64,000 bases of DNA from Bacteroides sp. (GTDB lineage Bacteria > Bacillota > Clostridia > Oscillospirales > Acutalibacteraceae): NCBI GenBank assembly GCA_023665085.1, contig JAMPEQ010000012.1, forward strand, positions 1 to 64,000. The letters are read 5' to 3'. The notes under the pieces were generated by a model. That model was not told the origin of the DNA. It worked only from the letters and a program-made list of their open reading frames with translations, and made no database searches. Within the stretch, counting starts at the first letter, position 1. The number at the start of each line of letters is the position of its first letter. Shown one piece after another: positions 1 through 7,652 of the stretch. A program made the position numbers and the translations under genes.

Positions 1-247
1 TATTATGCACTTTTTTATTGTATACTTTCTCTTGACAATTTCACCGAAGCTACGCATGAAAAACACACAGCTCCGATTGCTGCGACACAACTTTAACATT
101 CACAATACAAGTATGCGAAAATAGAGCATGCATTTTTACCTAAAGATAAAAAACACACTTTTATTGTGAAGTTATTTAGTTGCGTCGCAAATTTATTATA
201 ACATAAGGACAAAGTATATGCAATAATTAGTTTAATTATGTATAAGT
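1..247. other. Non-coding left edge
   Basis: AT-rich stretch downstream of the minus-strand phosphoesterase. I see no convincing gene, RNA or hairpin terminator. A short palindrome, TTGCGTCGCAA, lies near 179-189 and has no assigned role. Confidence 0.5.
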
Positions 248-1621
248 TTAATTCTTAAACGGAATAACAGGAAGAACTGCATTGCTGTCGGGGAATCCGT
301 CATCGTAGAGTACGCCTTTAATAACATTATCTATTTCATCACTGCCAAGCAGTTTATGTAAAATCGGTGCAAATCTGTTATAAATTGCCATAAAGGAATC
401 ATATTCTGCACTGCCGGGATAATAAGGCTCATCACCTGCATAAATATTTCTGATTAGATCTATAATAAAATCGCATAATCTTACATTATACATTCTGGGG
501 GCAATTTTGCTTGTGCACATAAGCAGTTTACCTGCCTTCTTAAATGTAAGGGTATCAAGCACTTTACCTAGTATAGTAATAGGCACACGAAGCTTTCTTG
601 ACTGTTCTTCATGCAGGCTGAACCCTTCGGCAACCACACAGAAATGCTCAAAATCATGAGCAGCCGAATACAAAATATCCTTAAGCATATAATCAAAATG
701 ATTTTTGCTGTATTCCATATAGGACATAGATTTTAAATCAAAATCAAGCTTAGTAATATGTAATGTTTCGACCTTGAGCTCAGTATCAGTCAGCTCAAAA
801 CGTCTTATAGGGCTTGGGTATGCTATAAGCGAAGCTGTATTTATATCATAAATTCTATTTCCCTTTTCAGAATCATAATAATTTATATTGTGCATATGAG
901 AGTGACCTGTAAAAACAAACTGAACACCATAATCAGCAAAAAGGTCTCTTATTTCATCACAATTTCCAAGCATCTGATTCTTAGAGTAAAACTCATAAAA
1001 CGGACTAGGGGCAAGCAGCGGATGGTGAGTAATAACAAGCATTTTATCTCCGCTCTTTTTCCCCTCTTCAAGCTGTTCTTTTATCCAGCCTAACTGATCC
1101 TCAAAGTAGCCATGAAAGCCGTCCTCAAAGCCGATACCGTCATCATTAAGGGCAATAAGTCTTGTGGTATCATCAAGCTTCGATACATAGGAAAAAGTAT
1201 CATGATGAGTTGCAACAGCGTCATCATATCCGAATTCTTTATAAATATCAATAAGCTCATCTCTTGTACAGCCTTCAACCTGATATTCACCTTTTTCTTT
1301 TGAATAGCCTAATGGCTGAGGGTGCAAATCATGAGTTCCTGTTATAATAAAAACTCTTTTTCCTGCATTGGTAAGCTTTCTCAGCTTTTTCTGCAATTCA
1401 TAATGCCCTGCCCTTTCACCGTCGCAGACATTGTCACCTGTTATAAAGATGATATCAATTTCTTTATCGGCAAGCAAAAGCTCAATTGTTGAATCAAGTA
1501 TTGCTTCACTTTCAGCAATACATTTTTGATCGTATGTTGTGCGGTAAATCCATTCATCCCCGCAGGCTTTCATAGCCTTTGCTGGATAAAAGTGCAAATC
1601 GGTAATTTGGTAAAATTTCAT
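248..1621 (-). CDS. Calcineurin-like metallophosphoesterase
   Basis: A 457-residue, probably cytoplasmic metallophosphoesterase of the calcineurin-like superfamily, which uses two metal ions to hydrolyse phosphomono- or diesters. The metal-ligand motifs appear in the family order: TDLH (residues 7-10), TGDNVCDG (61-68), GTHD (95-98, the usual GNHD with Thr for Asn), THHP near 200 and GHSH near 240. The last ~170 residues are a family-specific extension I cannot assign. No signal peptide is visible. The start is supported by GGGAGTG upstream. It is the last gene of a minus-strand run with the propeller protein, folA and thyA. The substrate cannot be told from sequence; a cAMP phosphodiesterase-like or cell wall phosphatase role are both possible. 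Confidence 0.85.
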   Translation of the reverse strand: MKFYQITDLHFYPAKAMKACGDEWIYRTTYDQKCIAESEAILDSTIELLLADKEIDIIFITGDNVCDGERAGHYELQKKLRKLTNAGKRVFIITGTHDLHPQPLGYSKEKGEYQVEGCTRDELIDIYKEFGYDDAVATHHDTFSYVSKLDDTTRLIALNDDGIGFEDGFHGYFEDQLGWIKEQLEEGKKSGDKMLVITHHPLLAPSPFYEFYSKNQMLGNCDEIRDLFADYGVQFVFTGHSHMHNINYYDSEKGNRIYDINTASLIAYPSPIRRFELTDTELKVETLHITKLDFDLKSMSYMEYSKNHFDYMLKDILYSAAHDFEHFCVVAEGFSLHEEQSRKLRVPITILGKVLDTLTFKKAGKLLMCTSKIAPRMYNVRLCDFIIDLIRNIYAGDEPYYPGSAEYDSFMAIYNRFAPILHKLLGSDEIDNVIKGVLYDDGFPDSNAVLPVIPFKN

Positions 1622-1668
1622 AAAAACACTCCCATATTGCTGATTGTATCACAAAGATAATTCAAATT

Positions 1669-2628
1669 CTATATTTCCGCTTCACAGAAGCCGATACACT
1701 CTCTGCCTTTTATCGAATTTGCAAAATCTCGTGCATTAAAATACAATCTCAGTTTATTTTCATATTTTACTAAATGGCTGGCATATACAAATTGCTTCAT
1801 CCAGCTTTTGCCGTTATCCATTTGAGGCTGCAGAAGCATTTTTTCAAAGTCAAATTTTTTGCCGTCTTTCGAAGAAAGAAGAATTATTGCAGATTTACTT
1901 TTACCGTTTTCATCATAAATTCCGTTTTGCAGACCGATATATCCGTCTTTGACCTTATAAACCTTAAGACATCCGCTGCACAAATTAAGATACGGATTAT
2001 TTATATCAGGAGAAATAATCGGCTCTGCTGCACTAATATATTTGCAGTCAGCCTTTTTGCTTTCGGCACAGGAAATATATGTCGGCTCACAAAATCCGCA
2101 ATCCTTAATAAAAGTAAGTCCGCAGGAATAGTAAAGAAGAAAGCGGTCACCGTCGCGAAGAAGATATGGATTAGAAATTGCAAGTCCTCTTTTGCTTCTC
2201 TCAAAATTTCTTGTATTGCCCAAAACTTTTTCAGGCTCGCTCCAGTTAATCAAATCACTGCTTTTTGTGACATAAATTTCAGAATGCCATTTTGCAAGAT
2301 TAACAAGCGTCAGTGCATTGACAATAAGCGGTGCAGTTCGTTCATAAAAAAGATAATATGTGCCGTTTATATAATTAGTATTCGGTCTCATTGCTCTCGT
2401 AAGAATTCTTTTGACCTTTGAAAAAGCAATGCCGTCATCACTTATAAAATGATAGATCCCAAGATTAGTGTGAAAAAACATGTGCCATTTTCTGTCATGA
2501 GCATTGTCGGGTGTAAGCAGTGACGGATCAGCCACAACAAAGCTCTTATCAAAAGGCTTAATTATAGGATTATTTACAAACAGCTTGAAATCTGCATTTT
2601 TTATCTGCTCAACAGTTAAATCCCGCAT
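1669..2628 (-). CDS. Five-bladed beta-propeller, glycosidase-like protein
   Basis: A 319-residue protein that looks like one five-bladed beta-propeller of the GH43/GH32/GH130 superfamily. The clues are an early ADPSLL motif (about residues 33-38) followed by WHMFFHT, blade-like strings such as GTYYLFYERT and RFLLYYSCGL, and late acidic residues. No signal peptide is present, so it should act in the cytoplasm or be a non-catalytic propeller. A GAAAGGGTGATT ribosome binding site precedes the ATG. It lies between folA and the phosphoesterase with short gaps, so it is probably cotranscribed. The motif resembles TADPFLF of the propeller protein at 37812-38726 in the polysaccharide locus. Whether it cleaves, phosphorolyses or only binds sugars is unknown. 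Confidence 0.65.
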   Translation of the reverse strand: MRDLTVEQIKNADFKLFVNNPIIKPFDKSFVVADPSLLTPDNAHDRKWHMFFHTNLGIYHFISDDGIAFSKVKRILTRAMRPNTNYINGTYYLFYERTAPLIVNALTLVNLAKWHSEIYVTKSSDLINWSEPEKVLGNTRNFERSKRGLAISNPYLLRDGDRFLLYYSCGLTFIKDCGFCEPTYISCAESKKADCKYISAAEPIISPDINNPYLNLCSGCLKVYKVKDGYIGLQNGIYDENGKSKSAIILLSSKDGKKFDFEKMLLQPQMDNGKSWMKQFVYASHLVKYENKLRLYFNARDFANSIKGRECIGFCEAEI

Positions 2629-2681
2629 ACAATCACCCTTTCATCAAATCGGAAAACGGCACTTATTAACTATATATTATT

Positions 2682-3164
2682 TTATAATTCTTTTTTTGTA
2701 TAACAAACATGAGAAAATTTTATTCCGTTCACATCATATTCTGACAGCTGTTCAAAATCATAAAGTGATTTGTTAAATTGAGGAAAAAAGGTATCAGCAT
2801 CTGCACATTCAGCCTCTATTTCAGTAAGATAAAGCTTATCTGCAAGCGGAAGAAAATAACTGTATATCCTGCCTCCGCCGATAATAAACACCTCTTCACC
2901 TTCCGCAATCGCGATTGCTTCATCAGGTGAATTAACCACAGCCGCGCCCTCGGCTTTATAATTTTTATTATTTGTAATAACAATATTCTTTCTGTTAGGC
3001 AGTGCCTTTGGCAGTGACTCAAAGGTTTTTCTGCCCATGATTACTGTATTACCCATAGTAGTTTCCTTAAAAAACTTCATATCCTCTTTAAAATGCCATA
3101 TAAGATCGTTACCCTTACCAAGCTCTGAATTTTTGCCAACAGCGGCAATCATTGAAATTGTCAT
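2682..3164 (-). CDS. folA: Dihydrofolate reductase
   Basis: DHFR reduces dihydrofolate to tetrahydrofolate with NADPH, restoring the cofactor oxidised by thymidylate synthase. The 160-residue length is standard. Diagnostic segments are present: MISMIAAV-type first strand (MTISMIAAVGKNSELGKGN), LIWHFKEDM with the substrate-binding acidic residue, GRKTFESLP, and EVFIIGGGRIYSYFLP with the NADPH-binding GGG. The ATG follows GAGGTGAAGT. It starts 15 bp after thyA ends, the classical thyA-folA pairing, and should be translated from the same message. Nothing in the sequence suggests a trimethoprim-resistant or broken form. Confidence 0.96.
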   Translation of the reverse strand: MTISMIAAVGKNSELGKGNDLIWHFKEDMKFFKETTMGNTVIMGRKTFESLPKALPNRKNIVITNNKNYKAEGAAVVNSPDEAIAIAEGEEVFIIGGGRIYSYFLPLADKLYLTEIEAECADADTFFPQFNKSLYDFEQLSEYDVNGIKFSHVCYTKKEL

Positions 3165-3179
3165 ACTTCACCTCTTATA

Positions 3180-4082
3180 TCACTGTGCAATAGGGAAAGA
3201 AATTTTGCCTAAGTGCTTATAATCAATAAGCTTTACATCACAGCAGTCTCTTGAATTATCAAACTTAAAGAAATCATCAACATCAGGGTTTAACCAAAGC
3301 TTTGGTGCAGGCAAATCACCCTGCTCATCCATACGCTTTATCTGCTCTTTAATTCCATCAATCTGATTTACGTAAATGTGAGCGTCCTTGATGCTCCAGT
3401 CAATTGTACCTGCTTTCAGTCCGCAAACCTGTGCCAGCATACAAAGCAGAACAGCGTACTGAGTAACATTGAAAGGTAATCCCAAAGGAACATCACAAGA
3501 ACGCTGATGCACCCAGCAATTTAATTTGCCGTCGGTAACATCCCATTCACTTGACCATACACAGCTTGGCAATACTGCAGTGTCAAGATAATCATTCTGC
3601 CAAAGAGTCATAAGCATTCTTCTGTCCTCGGGGTGATTTTTAAGCTTATCAATCAAATTCTGAGTCATTTGAAATTTATTTACTATATAACCATAGGCAG
3701 TGCCTATAGTATGCGCATATTCCTTGCCGAAATTTTTATGAATTTCCTGCTTAACAAGCTTTCCGTTTTCATCAGGAAGCATCTGAGTTGCATGCCATAT
3801 TCCCTCTTTGTCAATCTCCCACTCATTCCAGATTTTTACATCACGTTCCTGAAGCCATCTGACATCATTAGACTGAGCCTGATAAATCCAAAGCATCTCC
3901 AGCACTGCCTGACGAATAAAAACCTGCTTAGTGGTAAGAACGGGAAACTCCTTTTCCAAATCAAAATGGAAATGATGCGAAGGAACTTTTATGGTGTTTG
4001 TGCCCGTACGGTTTTCAACCTCTACACCCTCATTAAGTATTCTTCTGCATAAATCTAAATAATCCTTGTCCCACTGAGACAT
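3180..4082 (-). CDS. thyA: Thymidylate synthase ThyA
   Basis: ThyA methylates dUMP to dTMP using methylene-tetrahydrofolate. The 300 residues carry the whole fold: RTGTNT near the N-terminus, the catalytic Cys at about 174 in LPSCVWSSEW, the dUMP-phosphate site QRSCDVPLGLPFN (193-205), and DAHIY-NQI near the C-terminus. The His that usually follows the catalytic Cys (PCH) is Val here. That substitution occurs in some Firmicute and phage ThyA proteins as far as I recall, so the gene is not considered broken. The ATG follows AAAGGGTGTTATT. It is upstream of folA and downstream of a GT2 gene, with 29 bp and 15 bp gaps. Confidence 0.95.
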   Translation of the reverse strand: MSQWDKDYLDLCRRILNEGVEVENRTGTNTIKVPSHHFHFDLEKEFPVLTTKQVFIRQAVLEMLWIYQAQSNDVRWLQERDVKIWNEWEIDKEGIWHATQMLPDENGKLVKQEIHKNFGKEYAHTIGTAYGYIVNKFQMTQNLIDKLKNHPEDRRMLMTLWQNDYLDTAVLPSCVWSSEWDVTDGKLNCWVHQRSCDVPLGLPFNVTQYAVLLCMLAQVCGLKAGTIDWSIKDAHIYVNQIDGIKEQIKRMDEQGDLPAPKLWLNPDVDDFFKFDNSRDCCDVKLIDYKHLGKISFPIAQ

Positions 4083-4111
4083 AATAACACCCTTTCTTTA
4101 TATCAAGTAAA

Positions 4112-5074
4112 TTACTTTATTATCTTTATAATCTTTTTATACAACGCAGGAGACAGCTTAAGTACAATTACCTGCATCTTCTGTTTAATTCCAAAAAAAC
4201 ATTTATTTTCTTTTTTGAAAATATATTTAATATCATTTAAAATATCATTTCTCAAAACTTCAAAATATGCATCACAGCTGTCTTCAGCTATAAGCTGTTT
4301 TAAAAGCATAAAAGCATTACTTATTTTATGTGCAGTATGATAGGAAAATGAAACAGAAGATTTATCAATATCATCAGAAATAATCTGATATGCAGTCATA
4401 GAGTCCTTTATTCTCTTTTCACTGATTTTTTTACCTACCGCAGAATCGGGATGACGAAAATAATAATACTTTTTTTGATTAGATACAATCACATGTTTTG
4501 CATTCTTGAAAAGATAGTGGTTAAGCAAAAGGTCTTCACAAACTGACAGATTAACATTAATTTTATCAGCATTATCAAAAAGCTCTTTTGGGTAAAGCTT
4601 AAAGCAAAGAGACCAAAGAGCATCATCATAAAGTCTTTTTACAGACTCTTCATAACCGTAATTAATAAGCTTTTCTTCGCCGTTTTTTATTGTATCATTT
4701 TCAGAAGAAACTACCTCATAGCTGCAGCAGGCTATCTGATAATCACCGGATTTAATAAGCCTGTAAAGATATTCATACATATCTTTTTCTATCCAGTCAT
4801 CACCATCAACAAAAGCAATATAGCTTCCTGTTGCATTTTCAACACCGGTCTCACGAGCCTTTGCAACACCGTTATTATTCTTATGTATAACTTTGATACG
4901 GCTGTCCTTTTCAGCCCATCTATCACACATTTCAGGGCATTTATCAGGAGATCCGTCATCAATCAGCAGTATTTCTATATTTTCATAAGTCTGATTTACA
5001 AGGCTTTCAACACATCTGTCAAGAAAACGTTCAGCTTTGTATACAGGAATTATAACAGAAATTTTTTCATTCAT
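4112..5074 (-). CDS. GT2 family glycosyltransferase
   Basis: A 320-residue inverting GT-A glycosyltransferase. The N-terminal ~110 residues hold the nucleotide-sugar fold: ISVIIPVYKAE, the LIDDGSPDKCP loop and the metal-binding DGDD. The C-terminal half is the acceptor region, ending in a basic, hydrophobic tail that may touch the membrane. It stands apart from the main polysaccharide locus, directly upstream of thyA, behind a good promoter. Its C-terminal half still matches the GT2 at 32410-33396 (LWSLCFK vs LWSMCNK, IVSNQKKYYYFRH vs IVSNQIKYNYFRH, then DSM-AY), so it looks like a displaced paralog. Sugar and acceptor are unknown. Confidence 0.88.
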   Translation of the reverse strand: MNEKISVIIPVYKAERFLDRCVESLVNQTYENIEILLIDDGSPDKCPEMCDRWAEKDSRIKVIHKNNNGVAKARETGVENATGSYIAFVDGDDWIEKDMYEYLYRLIKSGDYQIACCSYEVVSSENDTIKNGEEKLINYGYEESVKRLYDDALWSLCFKLYPKELFDNADKINVNLSVCEDLLLNHYLFKNAKHVIVSNQKKYYYFRHPDSAVGKKISEKRIKDSMTAYQIISDDIDKSSVSFSYHTAHKISNAFMLLKQLIAEDSCDAYFEVLRNDILNDIKYIFKKENKCFFGIKQKMQVIVLKLSPALYKKIIKIIK

Positions 5075-5119
5075 ACTATCACACCAAAACTTTTATAAAT
5101 CTGCATATTCATTTTATAA

Positions 5120-5148
5120 ATTATAACATAAAGAACGGCTTATGACAA
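5120..5148 (-). promoter_or_regulatory. Sigma-A-type promoter for the GT2-thyA-folA run
   Basis: Minus strand TTGTCA (5148-5143), 17-bp spacer, TATAAT (5125-5120), about 46 bp upstream of the GT2 start at 5074. It is the only clear promoter before that gene and could serve the whole run down to the phosphoesterase. Confidence 0.75.
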
Positions 5149-5154
5149 CATAAT

Positions 5155-5196
5155 AAAATGACTGTTCAACAAGATAAAAATATGAACAGTCATTTT
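5155..5196 (-). terminator. Intrinsic terminator after the MATE gene
   Basis: 13-bp inverted repeat AAAATGACTGTTC (5155-5167) / GAACAGTCATTTT (5184-5196), three bases past the MATE stop codon. T-rich sequence follows on the minus strand and the A/T-tailed stem could work in both directions. It separates the exporter from the promoter at 5120-5148. Confidence 0.75.
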
Positions 5197-5198
5197 AA

Positions 5199-6530
5199 TT
5201 AATAATTATACTTCTTTTTATTTGATATTAAAAAACCAAAGGAAACCAGTAAAGTCACTGACTCCGACACAGCCATTGCACACCATATACCGTTTATTCC
5301 AAAGAACTTTGGAAGAATGATAACAGCTATAACCTGTATTACCAAAGTTCTTAAAAATGATATTACAGCAGATATTTTACCATTGTTAAGACCTGTGAAA
5401 AAGGCTGAAGAAAAGATATTAAAACCTGAAAAAAGGAAAGAAATCGAATAAAGCCTCAGTGCACCTGCTGCCATTGAACAAAGTTCATCATCATAACCTA
5501 CAAACACCTTAGCAATTAATGGTGCAAAAAGCTCCGCAGCGGCAGTTATAATAAGTGCGGCAGTCAGTGTAAGAATAAGACTCTTTTTCAGCACATTTTT
5601 CAGCTCTCTGCTGCGCTTCGCTCCATAGTTATATCCCGTTATCGGATTAACACCTATAGCATATCCGAAAAAGAATGCCATAAATATAAAGCTGACATAC
5701 ATTATCACGCCATATGATGAAATACCGTTTTCCTGAGCAATTTTCATGAGCTGGAAGTTATACACCATACTTACAAGAGACAGTGAAATATTGGTAAGCA
5801 TTTCAGAAAGTCCATTCATGCAAGCTCTGCCAAGTGCTTTAAAATATATTTTTGTTTTCACAAGATGCAGCAGACTTTTATTCTTTTTAGAAGCAAAATA
5901 CAAAAGCGGAATCATACCTCCCAGCACTTCGCTGAGAGCAGTTGCAATTGCAGCACCTTTGATACCGATACTAAAAACATAAACCAGCAAAAAGTCAAAG
6001 AAAATGTTGTTTACACCTGATATAATCGAAAAAAGCAGTCCTAGCTTTGCTCTTTGTGCTGTAACGAGAAAGCTTTGAAAAGCATTCTGAAGCATAAAAA
6101 AGCCTATAGAGCAAATTGAAATTCTGCCATATAAAACGCAATCATCAAGAATTATGTCACTTGCACCAAGAGCTGTTAAAATATTAGGCATAAATATAAA
6201 CATTATCACTGTAACAACTGCCGAAAATCCTATAACAATATAAATCAGCATAGAAAAGTATTCATTTGCTTTCTTTTCGCTGCCCTCACCCAGTGTTTTT
6301 GCAACCAGAGCACTTCCGCCTGTACCTATCATAAAGCCAACAGCTGCAACCATCATCAGAACGGGCATTGTAAAATTAACGGCTGCAAATGCATTTTTAC
6401 CAACAAAGTTTGATACAAAAAATCCGTCAACGATACTGTATATTGATGAAACTATCATCATAAAAACTGTAGGCATAACAAACTGCAGTAATCTTTTATA
6501 TGTAAAATGACTTGAAAGACTTACTTTCAT
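5199..6530 (-). CDS. MATE family multidrug/cation antiporter
   Basis: A 443-residue inner-membrane protein with about 12 hydrophobic segments, typical MATE length. It contains the family N-terminal pattern (VMPTVFMMIVSSIYSIVDGFFVSNFVG) split here as MPTVFMMIVSSIYSIVDGF, and the repeated-half layout with a second NGLSEMLTN segment near mid-protein. MATE proteins exchange Na+ or H+ for drugs or metabolites. The ATG follows GAGGTTTCT. It is a single-gene unit with its own promoter (6666-6694), a structured leader (6584-6659) and a terminator (5155-5196). The leader suggests control by attenuation, possibly by the exported compound. The substrate cannot be inferred. Confidence 0.9.
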   Translation of the reverse strand: MKVSLSSHFTYKRLLQFVMPTVFMMIVSSIYSIVDGFFVSNFVGKNAFAAVNFTMPVLMMVAAVGFMIGTGGSALVAKTLGEGSEKKANEYFSMLIYIVIGFSAVVTVIMFIFMPNILTALGASDIILDDCVLYGRISICSIGFFMLQNAFQSFLVTAQRAKLGLLFSIISGVNNIFFDFLLVYVFSIGIKGAAIATALSEVLGGMIPLLYFASKKNKSLLHLVKTKIYFKALGRACMNGLSEMLTNISLSLVSMVYNFQLMKIAQENGISSYGVIMYVSFIFMAFFFGYAIGVNPITGYNYGAKRSRELKNVLKKSLILTLTAALIITAAAELFAPLIAKVFVGYDDELCSMAAGALRLYSISFLFSGFNIFSSAFFTGLNNGKISAVISFLRTLVIQVIAVIILPKFFGINGIWCAMAVSESVTLLVSFGFLISNKKKYNY

Positions 6531-6583
6531 AGAAACCTCGCATTCTATTATAATTTAAACTAATTTGACTGAACACAAAAAAA

Positions 6584-6659
6584 ATGCCGGATAAGATAAT
6601 CAAGCGCACTTGACATCTTATCCGGCATAATAGTTGCGACTATCAGCCCTCCGATGAGC
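6584..6659 (-). ncRNA. Structured leader RNA with attenuator hairpin before the MATE gene
   Basis: Read on the minus strand from the predicted start near 6659, the leader can fold three hairpins. First, GCUC-AUCGGA-GGGC (6659-6646). Second, AUAGU-CGCA-ACUAU (6643-6630). Third, a long stem AUGCCGGAUAAGAU / AUCUUAUCCGGCAU (6628-6615 with 6597-6584) that continues inside as UCAAG-UGCG-CUUGA and is followed by eight U residues, a typical terminator. The loops of hairpins two and three, CGCA and UGCG, are exactly complementary and could kiss. The arrangement is what a transcriptional riboswitch or attenuator looks like. I do not recognise a known class; the same terminator would also end readthrough from the ABC operon upstream. 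Confidence 0.6.
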
Positions 6660-6665
6660 AGTATT

Positions 6666-6694
6666 AATATATCATACTAACAATATATTGTCAA
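6666..6694 (-). promoter_or_regulatory. Strong promoter for the MATE leader
   Basis: Minus strand TTGACA (6694-6689), exact consensus, 17-bp spacer, TATATT (6671-6666). The -35 lies only ten bases past the stop codon of the CARDB-like gene, so the promoter is squeezed between the two transcription units. Confidence 0.8.
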
Positions 6695-6704
6695 CGAATA
6701 TTTA

Positions 6705-7652
6705 TCAAAGTCTTTTTTCATCCTCAAGTCTCTGCTTTTTTGAATAAATCGCTGTAGGAATTGCAAAACCAATTCCGCCTCCGGCTAAAACACCGACAAT
6801 AACAAAAATCCACCACTGAGGATTCTTCTTTTCATCATCTTTTTCTTCCTCTGCATTTTTAACGACCGGCTTTTTTTCAATAACAGAATTTACATCTATT
6901 GTTTTTTTATAATTTTTTCCGAATGCATCATCATAACTAAGACTTACTGCACCTGAAATTTCGCCAAGCTTATCACTGCTGACACGAAGATTTGCACTAC
7001 CTGCCTTGCTTTCGCCCACAGGAATTTCACCTATAAACAGAGTTCCTCCGCTCTCAAGACCATCCACATCAAATATGACCTTAGCATTTCTTATGTCAGT
7101 TTTACCTGTATTCATAAGATTGATTTCAATAGTCGATGTATCACCCTGAATCATTTTTTTAGGAAGAATTATTCCATTATAATCCAGACTGACAGACTGC
7201 TTTACATTAACAAGCAGAGTATCAACGGATGAATACGAAGTAAAATATTTATCCTCATATTCTGCTGATACATTCAATTTATGCTCACCTATCTGTGCAG
7301 TTTGCGAAGCTGTCAACGTAGTGGTCCATGTATATGTACTGCCTGCATAAATCTTGTCAACATACTCGGTACCCGTCCCTGCAGAATGAAGCTCACCGCT
7401 TTCGTCGATGAGTGACAGTTTGATGTTTGACACTGCCTTGGTTTTACTGAAATTCTTAAACGTAATTTTTATTGTTGATTTTTTTGATGGTCTGACACTT
7501 CCGCCGTCAATCTTATATGAGGTTACCATAAGTCTTGGATATGAGGCATCCTGAGTTGTTTCCTTCTCTGCCTTTTCGGCTCCAAATACTGTTATACCGA
7601 CAGAAAGGCAAATAAATAATGCCAGAATAAAGCTAATTAATTTTTTCATCAT
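6705..7652 (-). CDS. Exported CARDB/S-layer-like protein with C-terminal membrane anchor
   Basis: A 315-residue protein with an N-terminal signal peptide (KK, hydrophobic core about residues 5-22, cleavage near FGAE), two Ig-like beta domains of the CARDB or COG1361 type (KITFKNFSKTKAVSNIKLSL and later INLMNTGKTDIRNAKV are the adhesion/NPCBM-like N-T-G-x-x strings), and a C-terminal transmembrane helix at about 275-297 followed by a basic tail. The outside part is therefore held to the membrane. Its ATG overlaps the stop of the FtsX permease (ATGA), and it is the last gene of the ABC operon. It probably acts as an extracytoplasmic partner of the transporter; the exact role is unknown. Confidence 0.75.
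   Translation of the reverse strand: MMKKLISFILALFICLSVGITVFGAEKAEKETTQDASYPRLMVTSYKIDGGSVRPSKKSTIKITFKNFSKTKAVSNIKLSLIDESGELHSAGTGTEYVDKIYAGSTYTWTTTLTASQTAQIGEHKLNVSAEYEDKYFTSYSSVDTLLVNVKQSVSLDYNGIILPKKMIQGDTSTIEINLMNTGKTDIRNAKVIFDVDGLESGGTLFIGEIPVGESKAGSANLRVSSDKLGEISGAVSLSYDDAFGKNYKKTIDVNSVIEKKPVVKNAEEEKDDEKKNPQWWIFVIVGVLAGGGIGFAIPTAIYSKKQRLEDEKRL

Noticed and set aside
1774-2421. A 215-codon open frame on the plus strand opposite the propeller gene
   Set aside because: It is Lys/Phe/Ile-rich with no motif, has no ribosome binding site and lies fully antisense to a better-supported gene.
6584-6659. MATE leader as a guanidine-II (mini-ykkC) riboswitch
   Set aside because: That class has two small hairpins with ACGR loops; here the loops are CGCA and UGCG and the second hairpin is a long terminator stem.
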